From an uncultured Paracoccaceae bacterium (GTDB taxonomy: Bacteria > Pseudomonadota > Alphaproteobacteria > Rhodobacterales > Rhodobacteraceae): 64,000 nucleotides of DNA. Numbering within the stretch: position 1 is the first letter of the stretch; each line of letters opens with the position of its first letter. The stretch is taken from positions 1 to 64,000 of the forward strand of contig CANLDA010000010.1 of NCBI GenBank assembly GCA_947489325.1. Reading direction: 5' to 3'. Positions 42,166 through 51,505 of this stretch are shown here, piece after piece. A model generated the notes under the pieces. That model was not told the DNA's origin and made no database searches. It saw only the letters and a list, made by a program, of their open reading frames with translations. The position numbers and the translations under genes are program-made.

Positions 42166-43443
42166 TTATGCCTCTCTTGCCGCTTTGATCGACTCTTCCA
42201 GAAGGTCCATCGCTTCGGCCAGGATTTCATCCTGAATGGTGATCGGAGCCAAGAAACGAACGACATTGCCATAGGTGCCACAGGTCAGCAGCACGAGGTT
42301 ACGCTTTAGGCCTTCGGCCCGCACGCGGTTGGCAAAATCGGCACTTGGTGTGGATCCATCTGCGGAGTTGAATTCTGCAGCGATCATAAAGCCGGGGCCG
42401 CGCACATCCACCATTTCAGGTGTTTCGGCGCGGATCGCTTCCAGACGCTGTTTCAGACGCGAACCAAGTTCATTTGCACGTGCGCACAGGTCTTCTTCTT
42501 CGATCACATCCATCACAGCATTGGCCGCCGCAATACCCAGAGGGTTCCCCGCATAAGTACCGCCCAAACCGCCGGGGTTGGCTGCGTCCATAAGTTCTGC
42601 CTTACCAGTGACAGCCGCCAAAGGCAGACCGCCAGCCAAACCTTTGGCCATTGTGGTCAGGTCGGCAGCGACGTCGTAATGCTCCATCGCAAACAATTTA
42701 CCTGTACGGGCAAACCCAGTCTGAACCTCATCGGCAATCATCACGATGCCATGTTCGTCGCACACATCACGTACCGCACGCATCAATTCTGCAGGCGCTT
42801 GATAGAAACCACCCTCGCCCTGTACGGGCTCCAGAATGATCGCCGCCACACGCGCAGGATCAAGATCAGCCTTGAACAATTGCGTGATCGCGGCCTTGGC
42901 ATCTTCAACCGTGATACCATGCAAATCAATTGGGAAAGGCACGTGGAACACGTCTGGCATCATGGTGCCAAAACCCGCCTTGTAAGGTTGTACCTTACCG
43001 GTCAACGACATGCCCATGAACGTACGGCCATGGAAACCACCGCCAAATGCGATAACAGCCTGACGGCCTGTGGCAGCGCGTGCCACTTTGACTGCGTTTT
43101 CAACCGCTTCGGCACCCGTGGTGACAAAGAGGGTTTTCTTTTCAAAGTCACCCGGAACAGCGGCGTTCAGACGCTCGCCGAGACGGATATAGTTTTCATA
43201 AGGCATCACCTGATGGCAGGTATGGGTAAAGCTGCCCAGCTGTTTTTCAACGGCTGCCATAACTTTAGGATGACGGTGGCCTGTGTTGACCACAGCAATA
43301 CCAGCGGCAAAATCGATATAGCGGTTACCCTCGACATCCCACACTTCGGCATTTTCGGCCCGATCCACATAGATCTGGGTCATCATGCCAACACCGCGGG
43401 CGATGGCGTCATTACGACGTTCTGCAATCTCTGCGTTCTTCAT
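42166..43443 (-). CDS. gabT: 4-Aminobutyrate aminotransferase
   Basis: The 425-aa class III PLP aminotransferase moves the amino group of GABA to 2-oxoglutarate. Features are DVEGNRYIDFAAGIAVVNTGH, TTGAEAVENAVKVARAATGR, IILEPVQGEGGF, MIADEVQTGFARTGK and the PLP lysine in TTMAKGLAGGLPLAAV. The start at 43443 (MKNAEIAERR) follows AAAGGA. It is divergent from a PuuR-like repressor with palindromic sites between them. Related 5-aminovalerate transaminases are an alternative. Confidence 0.92.
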   Translation of the reverse strand: MKNAEIAERRNDAIARGVGMMTQIYVDRAENAEVWDVEGNRYIDFAAGIAVVNTGHRHPKVMAAVEKQLGSFTHTCHQVMPYENYIRLGERLNAAVPGDFEKKTLFVTTGAEAVENAVKVARAATGRQAVIAFGGGFHGRTFMGMSLTGKVQPYKAGFGTMMPDVFHVPFPIDLHGITVEDAKAAITQLFKADLDPARVAAIILEPVQGEGGFYQAPAELMRAVRDVCDEHGIVMIADEVQTGFARTGKLFAMEHYDVAADLTTMAKGLAGGLPLAAVTGKAELMDAANPGGLGGTYAGNPLGIAAANAVMDVIEEEDLCARANELGSRLKQRLEAIRAETPEMVDVRGPGFMIAAEFNSADGSTPSADFANRVRAEGLKRNLVLLTCGTYGNVVRFLAPITIQDEILAEAMDLLEESIKAAREA

Positions 43444-43560
43444 CTCGTAGTCCTTTCGAAGACCGGTCACCATGACTCGGGAGAAATGAAATCAAGCCAC
43501 ATTATGATCCATTGTGTAATTTGAAAAGCCTTTTCGTTATCACCGTTAAACCATTGATAC

Positions 43561-43597
43561 TGAACATCACTTAATGGTATGTTCAATATTATGAACA
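43561..43597. promoter_or_regulatory. PuuR-like operator cluster (TGAACA / TGTTCA half-sites)
   Basis: Half-sites TGAACA at 43561-43566, TGTTCA at 43580-43585 and TGAACA at 43592-43597. The last two form the palindrome TGTTCA-ATATTA-TGAACA. The segment AATATTATGAACA differs at one position from the part AATATAATGAACA of the E. coli PuuR consensus as I recall it. It lies in the gabT/regulator divergent region and overlaps the regulator's start codons. Confidence 0.65.
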
Positions 43598-44163
43598 CTT
43601 CTAACACTTCGCCCACTGACATCAAAACTGGCGCCCGACTGCGTTACCTTAGGGAACGGGCGGGGTTATCGCAACGCGCACTCTCTAAACGTGCAAATGT
43701 ACCTAATTCCACAATCTCTTTGATTGAATCAGGCCAAACAAGCCCCTCTGTTAGCTCGTTAAAACGGCTGTTGGACGGCATACCTATTGGTATGTCAGAG
43801 TTTTTTGCGTTTGAACCAGAGCCAGAACACAAGGTATTCTTTGCCGCCGAAGAACTGACCAAAATCAGTGGTGGTAAGCTGTCTTTGCGGCAAGTGGGCG
43901 GCAACCTGTTCGGCCACAGCCTGCAAATTTTGCACGAGACCTATCAGCCGGGCGCAGACACTGGACTGAAGGCATATCAGCACGACGGCGAAGAAGGTGG
44001 GATTGTTGTGTCGGGTCGAGTCGAGGTGACAGTAGAGGAAGAACGCAAGATCCTTGGCCCCGGTGACGCCTATCTGTTCAACAGCAATCGGCCGCATCGG
44101 TTCAAGGCTGTCGGTGCCGTAGAATGCATCATCATCAGCGCCTGTACACCGCCAAGTTTTTGA
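43591..44163 (+). CDS. PuuR-like XRE-cupin transcriptional regulator
   Basis: The 190-aa protein has an HTH_3 domain at about residues 14-66 (RAGLSQRALSKRANVPNSTI, LIESGQTSPSVSSLKRLLDG) and a cupin sensor (GEEGGIVVSGRVEVTVEEER, LGPGDAYLFNSNRPHRFKAVG). E. coli PuuR, of the same architecture, represses putrescine-to-GABA genes. The start at 43591 (MNTSNTSPTD) is preferred over an ATG 12 nt upstream, because the palindromic operator spans 43580-43597. It probably represses gabTD and itself. Confidence 0.85.
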   Translation: MNTSNTSPTDIKTGARLRYLRERAGLSQRALSKRANVPNSTISLIESGQTSPSVSSLKRLLDGIPIGMSEFFAFEPEPEHKVFFAAEELTKISGGKLSLRQVGGNLFGHSLQILHETYQPGADTGLKAYQHDGEEGGIVVSGRVEVTVEEERKILGPGDAYLFNSNRPHRFKAVGAVECIIISACTPPSF

Positions 44164-44188
44164 TGATTGCGTCTTGGATGGCAAACCA

Positions 44189-44950
44189 TCAAGGCGCGGT
44201 TAGAAATTTCCGTATTGTTGGGTCAATCCGTGTGCTGTGCTCTGGGAAGATACCACAGGCTGCAATTGCCTCACGTGGGGATACTCGTTCATCCAGACGC
44301 TTCCATATAGTTTTGGTGGAATAAGGATGGGGATAGGGGCGCCAAGCGAGCCCCATTGTCATACCCCGCAAGTATTTCAGCTGCTGTCGATGCGCCGTAT
44401 ATAATATTGTCTGTGCAATACTCCCTTCCCGCGTGCGTTCATGCTCGGTCACAAAAATTCTGTTGCCGCGCATCGTCACCAAACCCTCATACCGTGAAAT
44501 TTGCCGCAAACTTCGATCGGGTGAGGTGGCATTTTCATGCGACCGCACTGTAATCAACCCATCCTTTTCGCCCAACCGAACCAATGCACAGAATATTTTA
44601 CCCTCCCACGAAGGTGTGCAAAAATAGGAATGATAAAACCCCAAATACCGTTTGAGACTTTTCTGTTGTCCTCGATAGGGGGCAAGAAACGCCTCTGAAG
44701 GTGTTTCATCAGGGTTTGGTTGTGCGCGCCGTAACGCGGCCTCAAAGGTTTCTGGCGGCGCAAAGAGTTGGGCTTCGGTCAGATCAAAGTGGCGTGCAAT
44801 GCGCCGCAGATTATGGGCAGATGGCAGGCTGGACCCATTAATATAGCGATTGAACTGTTGGCGATTCAGTCCAATATCCCGGCAAATTTGCGAAACATTT
44901 CCATATTCGGCGCACAGAGATCGCAAATTTTCTGAAAAACTCTCTGACAT
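44189..44950 (-). CDS. XRE-family HTH regulator with unassigned C-terminal domain
   Basis: The 253-aa protein has an N-terminal helix-turn-helix (about residues 8-62: NVSQICRDIGLNRQQFNRYING, LPSAHNLRRIARHFDLTEAQL) and a roughly 170-aa C-terminal domain without a motif I know, containing LKRYLGFYHSYFCTPSWEGK and ISRYEGLVTMRGNRIFV. It is divergent from the CocE-hydrolase operon (130-bp gap) and likely regulates it. Its 3-prime end carries a hairpin (44171-44193) shared with the convergent PuuR-like gene. Confidence 0.8.
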   Translation of the reverse strand: MSESFSENLRSLCAEYGNVSQICRDIGLNRQQFNRYINGSSLPSAHNLRRIARHFDLTEAQLFAPPETFEAALRRAQPNPDETPSEAFLAPYRGQQKSLKRYLGFYHSYFCTPSWEGKIFCALVRLGEKDGLITVRSHENATSPDRSLRQISRYEGLVTMRGNRIFVTEHERTREGSIAQTILYTAHRQQLKYLRGMTMGLAWRPYPHPYSTKTIWKRLDERVSPREAIAACGIFPEHSTRIDPTIRKFLTAP

Positions 44951-45080
44951 TTTGCAAAACCTTTCGCGTTTTTACGCTGATTAGATGCAATTCGCATCAA
45001 TATGCATAAAGTCGCACAATTTCTTTTCTCTGCAAACCAGTCTTTTCTAGTCTCAGTTATTCCACAGGAAACGCTGCCCT

Positions 45081-47057
45081 ATGCCGACCCAGTTAGTCGA
45101 AAACTCTTGGATCACACTTCCGGATGGACGCAAGCTTGCGGCGCGTATTTGGTTGCCGCATGCACAACCTGCGCCGGTGATCCTTGAGTATTTGCCCTAC
45201 CGGAAACGCGATGGCACAGCACCCCGCGACGAGACCACGCACACCGTATTCGCAAAAGAGGGGTATGCCTGCATACGCGTGGATATTGCTGGCACTGGTG
45301 ACAGCGATGGTCAATTCGATGACGAATATTCCGAACAAGAACTGAGCGACGGTGAAGCCGTTCTGGAATGGATCGCTTCGCAAGATTGGTGTGATGGAAA
45401 TGTCGGTATGATCGGTATTTCGTGGGGTGGGTTCAACGGCTTGCAACTCGCCTATCGTCAGCCCAAAGCCTTGAAAGCAGTGGTTTCCGTTGCCTCGACT
45501 GTGGATCGATACGCCGATGACATCCATTTCATGGGGGGCTGCCTGCTGAGTGATAATGCAAACTGGGGTGCCCAGATGTTTGCCTATCTCACACGTCCCG
45601 CAGATCCGGAATTGAGATCTGATTGGCGCGAAGATTGGCTTTCTCGTCTTGAAAACACTCCGTTTTCCTCATCCGACTGGCTGCGCCACCCCAACCGGGA
45701 TGATTTTTGGAAACATGGGTCCGTGTGCGAGGATTGGTCAGCCATACAAGTGCCTGTTTTGGCCATCACGGGCTGGGCAGATTCTTATGTGAATGCCCCC
45801 CCTGCCCTTGCAGCCAATCTGAACACACCCACCAAAGCGATGATAGGCCCTTGGGAACATCGCTATGCACATATTTCAAAACTGGGGGCCGCTGATTTTC
45901 ATTCAGAGGTTCTTGGTTGGTTTGACCGTTGGCTCAAAGGTGCAGAAAACGGATCAGAAGACTTGCCTGACTATCGCGTGTTCATGCAGGAGCATTTTAA
46001 TCCGACCAAGGAAAATAAGCCGCGCAAAGGTCGTTGGATTGCCGAAACAACCTGGCCATCCCCAAATATCTCTCCCCGATTGGTGTACCCCACCCAAGAT
46101 GGTCTGAGGGATACCCCCAGCTCTGGGCATGTTACGGTTTGCTCGTCAGCACACACTGGGCAAGCCAGTGGATATTTCACTCCGGGCATGCGCATTGATA
46201 ATGAACTGGCTGAAGATCAGGCACCTGATGATGCGTTGTCCGTGTGTTTTGATATGGCACCACAGGAAACATCACTGGAAATTCTGGGGCGTCCGACGCT
46301 GAAATTTGCCTTTTCTGTCGACAGACCCGTGGCGCAGCTGGTGGTGCGATTGTGCGATGTGTCACCCGAAGGCGTGTCACAGCGGATCACCTACCGCCCG
46401 TTGAATCTGTGTCATTATCAAAGCCACGAAACACCTCAGGCGCTGGTGCCCGGTCAAACATATCACGCCGAAATCGCGCTGAATGAATGCGCCCATCATT
46501 TACGGCCCGGCCATGTGTTGCGGTTGGCGATCTCAACCACCTATTGGCCAATTGTGTGGCCATCCCCCAAAGCGGCAAACGTCACATTGGACCTGCAAGA
46601 TTGCGCAGTTTCCTTACCGGTTCGCGCGGTCGATCATGAGGTTTTTCCAGCCAATCCCGGCCCCGCACAGGATTTTCCGGTATTGCAGGCCGAAGAGCTG
46701 CGTGCGCCGTCCAGTACATCCAACCGCCATGTCTCCCAAGATGGGTATATGGCACTGGATACCTTTGATGATTACGGCAAAGCACGCGACCCCTATCATG
46801 GGCTAATCGTCGGCAGCGATGTGGCGATGCATTACGGCATTCATCCCAATGACCCAGCCTCAGCACGGTTTGAGGCCCAATGGCATTTCACCTTTGAACG
46901 TGAGGATTGGCAGGTCTCCATTCACACCGAAACCGCCATGCATGGTGATACCGAAAACTTTTATTTGCACCGAAAGTTACGTGCCACAGAAGGCGCTGAT
47001 GAAACCGAAGTCCTGACAAAAGAATGGTCTGAAACCATTCCACGCGGGCTTCTTTGA
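45081..47057 (+). CDS. CocE/NonD-type alpha/beta-hydrolase (X-Pro dipeptidyl-peptidase S15 family)
   Basis: The 658-aa protein has an S15 alpha/beta-hydrolase domain (residues 1-300: VILEYLPYRKRDGTAPRD, RVDIAGTGDSDG, nucleophile Ser114 in GISWGGFNG, AITGWADSYVN, IGPWEHRYAH) and a C-terminal jelly-roll domain (LRLAISTTYWPIVWPSP). No signal peptide is visible, so it should be cytoplasmic. Relatives hydrolyse esters such as cocaine, beta-lactam esters or X-Pro peptides. It starts the operon with the peptide-type importer 21 bp downstream, so it may act on the imported compound. Confidence 0.88.
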   Translation: MPTQLVENSWITLPDGRKLAARIWLPHAQPAPVILEYLPYRKRDGTAPRDETTHTVFAKEGYACIRVDIAGTGDSDGQFDDEYSEQELSDGEAVLEWIASQDWCDGNVGMIGISWGGFNGLQLAYRQPKALKAVVSVASTVDRYADDIHFMGGCLLSDNANWGAQMFAYLTRPADPELRSDWREDWLSRLENTPFSSSDWLRHPNRDDFWKHGSVCEDWSAIQVPVLAITGWADSYVNAPPALAANLNTPTKAMIGPWEHRYAHISKLGAADFHSEVLGWFDRWLKGAENGSEDLPDYRVFMQEHFNPTKENKPRKGRWIAETTWPSPNISPRLVYPTQDGLRDTPSSGHVTVCSSAHTGQASGYFTPGMRIDNELAEDQAPDDALSVCFDMAPQETSLEILGRPTLKFAFSVDRPVAQLVVRLCDVSPEGVSQRITYRPLNLCHYQSHETPQALVPGQTYHAEIALNECAHHLRPGHVLRLAISTTYWPIVWPSPKAANVTLDLQDCAVSLPVRAVDHEVFPANPGPAQDFPVLQAEELRAPSSTSNRHVSQDGYMALDTFDDYGKARDPYHGLIVGSDVAMHYGIHPNDPASARFEAQWHFTFEREDWQVSIHTETAMHGDTENFYLHRKLRATEGADETEVLTKEWSETIPRGLL

Positions 47058-47078
47058 TCTGATCCAAGGGAGGATACT

Positions 47079-48641
47079 ATGAAAATCGAATGGACTAAGG
47101 CGGCGATGGGTCGCCGAGGATTTCTTAAGGGGGCCACTGCACTTGGCGCAAGTGCGGCCCTTCCAATGGGGCTGGCAAATCAAGCGTTTGCGTCAGATGA
47201 CGGCGTGCTGCGCGTTCGCGCCTATGGTGATGCGCAGAACATGGATCCTGCGCATAGTGTTGGCGTGGTCGAAGAAGAAGTACATTCCTCTATTTATAAC
47301 AAGCTGATCCAATATAAGCCCGGCCGCGAATGGGACTGGCAATTGGACGCCGCATCAATGATCGAACAAGTGGATCCAACCCACATCAAATTCGCTCTGC
47401 GGGATGATATCGGATACACCAACGGCCACGGCGCAATGACTGCCGAAGACGTCAAATTCAGCTTTGAACGGATCATCGCAGACGCCACCGAAAGCCCCAA
47501 CAAACCTGACATGGGCCCACTTAGCCATGTTGACGTGACCGGCGAACGCGAAGGCACAATTGTTCTGAAAGAGCCCTTTGCGCCACTCTGGAGCATCGCC
47601 TTGCCATATATCACTGGCAACATCGTGTCCAAGACAGCGACCGAAGCGGCGGGTGGTCGTATCGGGGCAAACCCGGTTGCCGAAAGTGGCCCTTACTTGC
47701 GCGCAAGCTGGTCGCCCAAGGAAAAGACCGTGCTTAAGCGTAATCCTGACTGGAAGGGTGACGCGCCTGAATGGGACACCATTGAAATTCTGCCTATCGA
47801 CGATGAAAACACTGCTGAAATCGCATTTGAAGCAGGCGAACTCGATTTCACTCGCGTCTCACTGGGTTCTGTTGCCCGGTATCGCGATGGCGTACCAAAT
47901 GGTGGCAAGCTGTTGGAATACCCATCGCTTTACTACACTTGGTTAGGTATGAACTTGGATCACCCCAAGCTGCAAAATCAAAAACTGCGTCAGGCCATTC
48001 AGCATGCTATTGACGTACCAACTGTGCTTGAGGCGGCGTATTTTGGCGCGGTTGAACCTTCGACTGGTATCATTGCCCCCGGCTTGGCAGGCAATCGTGC
48101 GAAATCAATGGTGCCTCCGCAGGCCAATTTCGAAAAAGCCGCAGCGCTTTTGGCAGAGTCTGGTGAAACCAACGTCACCCTGACATTGGATACATTGAAC
48201 AAAACCACCTTTACCTCTGCGGCGCAGGTCATTCAGGCCACGCTGGCGCAAATTGGGATCACCGTGGAAATCAATGTTCTGGAATCCGGGGCCTTCTGGG
48301 CCAGCGGTGACAATCCAGACCTACAATTGGTTCTGAACCGGTTCTCTATGGCACCGGATTCATCCTATGCAACGGCTTGGTTCACTTCGGCACAAGCTGG
48401 CATCTGGAACTGGGAACGCTTCCGCAGCGAAGAGTTTGACACCCTTCACGCCCAAGCCTCTCAAGAGGTCGACACAGCGAAACGCGCGCAGATGTATGAG
48501 CGCGCACAAGACCTGATGGAAGAAAGCGGCGCGTATCGCTTCCTGACACATGAGGCAACACCAGTGATTCATTCTTCACGTGTTGCACCTGCTTTGCGCC
48601 CTGATGGGTTGGCGCTGCTGCGCTACTTCGGCAAAGCATAA
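47079..48641 (+). CDS. ABC transporter substrate-binding protein, peptide/nickel class (SBP_bac_5), Tat-type signal
   Basis: The 520-aa periplasmic binding protein has an N-terminal GRRGFLKGATALGASAA twin-arginine signal with likely cleavage near ANQAFA-SD (about residue 38). Family features are AQNMDPAHSVG, FALRDDIGYTNGHGAMTAEDVKFSF, GPYLRASWSPKEKTVLKRNPDW and LRQAIQHAIDVPTV. The class binds oligopeptides and many other ligands. It is expressed ahead of the permeases, with a strong hairpin after the gene. Confidence 0.9.
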   Translation: MKIEWTKAAMGRRGFLKGATALGASAALPMGLANQAFASDDGVLRVRAYGDAQNMDPAHSVGVVEEEVHSSIYNKLIQYKPGREWDWQLDAASMIEQVDPTHIKFALRDDIGYTNGHGAMTAEDVKFSFERIIADATESPNKPDMGPLSHVDVTGEREGTIVLKEPFAPLWSIALPYITGNIVSKTATEAAGGRIGANPVAESGPYLRASWSPKEKTVLKRNPDWKGDAPEWDTIEILPIDDENTAEIAFEAGELDFTRVSLGSVARYRDGVPNGGKLLEYPSLYYTWLGMNLDHPKLQNQKLRQAIQHAIDVPTVLEAAYFGAVEPSTGIIAPGLAGNRAKSMVPPQANFEKAAALLAESGETNVTLTLDTLNKTTFTSAAQVIQATLAQIGITVEINVLESGAFWASGDNPDLQLVLNRFSMAPDSSYATAWFTSAQAGIWNWERFRSEEFDTLHAQASQEVDTAKRAQMYERAQDLMEESGAYRFLTHEATPVIHSSRVAPALRPDGLALLRYFGKA

Positions 48642-48654
48642 TCACCTCTAAATC

Positions 48655-48683
48655 TGTGGTCACCGCGCTATGCGGTGACCACA
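48655..48683. terminator. Perfect 12-bp hairpin between binding-protein and permease genes
   Basis: TGTGGTCACCGC, 5-nt loop, GCGGTGACCACA, with no T tract. This is the usual type of intra-operon element that stabilises the upstream binding-protein mRNA or allows partial read-through. Confidence 0.6.
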
Positions 48684-48720
48684 TTCAAACGACCGCACCA
48701 GCCAAAGGAGCCATGCGGCC

Positions 48721-49659
48721 ATGCTGATATTTGCTATTCGTCGTTTCGGGTTGGCGTTCCTCATCTTGTTTGTGGCAGTGACTGTCATGTTCCTGATGAT
48801 CCGCGCCGTTCCCGGTGACCCCGTACAAATCATGTTGGGACCACGGGCCACACCTGAATTGCAGGCCCGCCTCACGGCAGAGCTTGCGTTGGATCAACCT
48901 ATATGGCGACAACTCGTCATCTTTTATGGCAACCTCTTGCAGGGAGATTTGGGGATTGACGTCTTTTCCGGTCGTGCCGTAACCGACATTGTGTTTCAGC
49001 AATTGCCGCATACACTTTGGTTGATATTTTCATCAATTATCTGGTCCGCAGCACTTGGAATCGGCATCGGGGCCTATGCCGCGGCGCATCCTAACACCTT
49101 GATTGACCGGATCACCGCTGCGATCTCTGTCAGTTTTGTCGCGGCTCCAGCCTTTGTCGTTGCGCTGCTTTCCTTGCTGATTTTCGCTGTAAATCTGAAA
49201 TGGTTCCCCGCAATCGGCGCAGGTGAAGGGTTTTGGGATCGCTTGAATCATCTGGTACTGCCCGCCTTTGCCATCGGCCTTAGTTGGGTCGGATACATCG
49301 CTCGTCTTGTTCGCGCCTCCATGCTTGAGGTTATGGGTGAAAGCCATGTGCGTACTGCCCGCGCTTTTGGCATCAACGAACGCCGTGTTGTGATGGTTTA
49401 CGCCTTACGCATTGCCATTCTGCCGGTTGTTACCGTCATCGGCGTTGGCATGGGCTTTTTGCTAAGCTCCGCCGTCTTTGCCGAAATCGTTTTTGCCCGT
49501 CCCGGTTTGGGCAAGCTTGTCATCGATAGCATCACAACTCGAAACTACCCGATTGTGATGGGGTCGGTGTTGATCTCAACCGCTTTGTTTGTGGTGTCCA
49601 CCGCATTGGCCGATCTGGTGAATGCATGGCTTGATCCGCGCGCGCGGGGTTCAAAATAA
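48721..49659 (+). CDS. ABC transporter permease, DppB-like
   Basis: The 312-aa inner-membrane permease has six spans, the N-terminal family motif MFLMIRAVPGDPVQIMLGPRATPE, and the EAA loop HVRTARAFGINERRVVMVYALRIA. It ends with the usual DLVNAWLDPR. Its stop overlaps the DppC-like start as TAATG. Confidence 0.92.
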   Translation: MLIFAIRRFGLAFLILFVAVTVMFLMIRAVPGDPVQIMLGPRATPELQARLTAELALDQPIWRQLVIFYGNLLQGDLGIDVFSGRAVTDIVFQQLPHTLWLIFSSIIWSAALGIGIGAYAAAHPNTLIDRITAAISVSFVAAPAFVVALLSLLIFAVNLKWFPAIGAGEGFWDRLNHLVLPAFAIGLSWVGYIARLVRASMLEVMGESHVRTARAFGINERRVVMVYALRIAILPVVTVIGVGMGFLLSSAVFAEIVFARPGLGKLVIDSITTRNYPIVMGSVLISTALFVVSTALADLVNAWLDPRARGSK

Positions 49660-50528
49660 TGGAGAAGAACATGGAAAAATCCCGTTCTGAACTGGGCCAG
49701 ATCGTCGTAGGGGTCTCTCGTGATCCGCTGGGCCTTATGGGGTTGATCATTGTTGGCACCATCGTGTTCTGCGCCATCTTTGCAGCTCTGATCGTGCCTT
49801 ATGATCCGGTTGGCATGAATATCAAAGACCGCCTGCAAGGTCCCTCCTTTTCCCACCTTTTGGGTACCGATCAGTTGGGCCGTGACACGTTTTCACGTGT
49901 CATTATGGGGGGGCAAGTTGCTCTTAAGGTCGCCCTGCCTGCTGTTTTCGGGGCGATGGCCATTGGCCTCACCCTGGGCATGATTGCAGGGTATGGGCCA
50001 AAATGGCTTGATAATTTACTGATGCTGTTTTTTGACACCATCCGATCATTCCCAACTGTAATGTTTGCGCTGGCTGTGGTCGCGCTGGTTGGCCCCAGTC
50101 TGCAAACTGTCGTTGTGGTTGTCATGGCCACATCAATCCCGACCTACGGACGGGTGGCACGCACCCAGACGTTAACTCTGCGCAACTCTGAATTCATCTT
50201 GGCAGAACGATCAATGGGCGCCAGCATGAAACGCATTCTCGGCGTGCACATGCTGCCCAACATTATTGGTGTTCTTGCCGTTCTTGCCGCAATGGATATT
50301 CCGACTGTGATTGCCCTAGAGGCCGGGCTGTCCTTTCTGGGGCTAGGCGTAAAACCCCCCACACCCAGTTGGGGTGCGTTGCTTAAGGACGGCTATTCTC
50401 TGATCCGCCAAACGCCTTGGCTTGTCGTTGGTGGTGGACTTCCAATCATTCTGGCCACGCTTGGCTTTACCTTTCTCGGCGAAAGCCTGCGTGACGTGGT
50501 TGACCCAAAACTGAGGAAACAACGATGA
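49659..50528 (+). CDS. ABC transporter permease, DppC-like
   Basis: The 289-aa permease has the family N-terminal segment DPLGLMGLIIVGTIVFCAIFAA, then HLLGTDQLGRDTFSRVIMGGQVAL and the EAA loop FILAERSMGASMKRILGVHMLPN. It ends GESLRDVVDPKLRK. An alternative start 12 nt downstream is possible. It overlaps the first ATPase gene by 4 bp. Confidence 0.92.
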   Translation: MEKNMEKSRSELGQIVVGVSRDPLGLMGLIIVGTIVFCAIFAALIVPYDPVGMNIKDRLQGPSFSHLLGTDQLGRDTFSRVIMGGQVALKVALPAVFGAMAIGLTLGMIAGYGPKWLDNLLMLFFDTIRSFPTVMFALAVVALVGPSLQTVVVVVMATSIPTYGRVARTQTLTLRNSEFILAERSMGASMKRILGVHMLPNIIGVLAVLAAMDIPTVIALEAGLSFLGLGVKPPTPSWGALLKDGYSLIRQTPWLVVGGGLPIILATLGFTFLGESLRDVVDPKLRKQR

Positions 50529-51505
50529 CCGAAACTTTGTTGGAAATCGACCGCCTCAGCGTCGACTATGAAACCGCCCGTGGCGATCTGAAAGCCCTGC
50601 GCGACATTTCCTTTGATGTACGCAAAGGCGAAATCGTGGGCATTGTTGGCGAAAGCGGTTGTGGCAAATCCACTCTGATTTCATCCATCTTGCGCCTGAC
50701 GGCCCCCAACACGCGATTTCGCCAAGGTGAGGTACGCTTTAAGGGGCAGGATTTGCTGCAAGCAACCGAACGCCAAATGCGTGATTTGCGTGGTGCGGAT
50801 ATTTCGATTGTGTTTCAAGATCCAATGCAGACCCACAATCCAGTTCTTACAATCGGTCAGCAAATGCTGGACATTCAGCATCGTTCAAAAGACTCAAAAG
50901 CAGACAAACTGGCGCGCGCGGCCAAAATGCTGGGCGCCGTAGGCATCCCCGACCCCGAAGCCCGCCTCGCCCAGTTCCCGCATGAGTTTTCAGGCGGTAT
51001 GCGTCAACGGATTGCAATTGCCATGGCGTTGATGTCCGAACCTGATCTGTTGATCGCCGATGAGCCGACCACAGCGCTGGATGCCACACTTGAGGTGCAG
51101 ATCATCGAACGCCTGCAAGAATTGCAGCAGGAATTCGACTGCGCCATCCTGTTTATTTCTCACCATCTTGGTGTGATTGCAGAACTCTGTGATCGGGTGG
51201 TGGTGATGTATGCGGGGGCCGTGATCGAAAGCGGCGATGTGCGCGAGATTTTCCACGATCCCAAACACCCCTATACCCGCCGTCTGATCGATTGTGATCC
51301 AGGCCATATCAAGGAACGCGCACGGGTTCTGCCCACCATACCCGGCGAAGTACCCGATTTGGCCAACTTACCCGGCGGCTGTATCTTTCGGGATCGTTGT
51401 GAACAGGCCATGGCTCGATGCGCAACTGATGTGCCGCCGTTGACCCAATTGAAACAAGGCCACCACGCCGCGTGCTGGTTGAACCATGAGGAGGCAAACA
51501 CATGA
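50525..51505 (+). CDS. ABC transporter ATP-binding protein, DppD-like
   Basis: The 326-aa ATPase has Walker A GESGCGKSTL, signature FSGGMRQRIAIAMAL, Walker B LLIADEPTTALD, and the C-terminal oligopeptide-transporter domain with CIFRDRCEQAMARC, which in relatives holds an Fe-S or metal-binding cysteine set. It pairs with the following DppF-like ATPase, overlapping it by 4 bp. Confidence 0.93.
   Translation: MTETLLEIDRLSVDYETARGDLKALRDISFDVRKGEIVGIVGESGCGKSTLISSILRLTAPNTRFRQGEVRFKGQDLLQATERQMRDLRGADISIVFQDPMQTHNPVLTIGQQMLDIQHRSKDSKADKLARAAKMLGAVGIPDPEARLAQFPHEFSGGMRQRIAIAMALMSEPDLLIADEPTTALDATLEVQIIERLQELQQEFDCAILFISHHLGVIAELCDRVVVMYAGAVIESGDVREIFHDPKHPYTRRLIDCDPGHIKERARVLPTIPGEVPDLANLPGGCIFRDRCEQAMARCATDVPPLTQLKQGHHAACWLNHEEANT

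Noticed and set aside
44171..44193. Hairpin between the convergent PuuR-like and XRE genes as an intrinsic terminator
   Set aside because: The stem is imperfect and has no T tract on either strand, so it is mentioned only in the gene entry.
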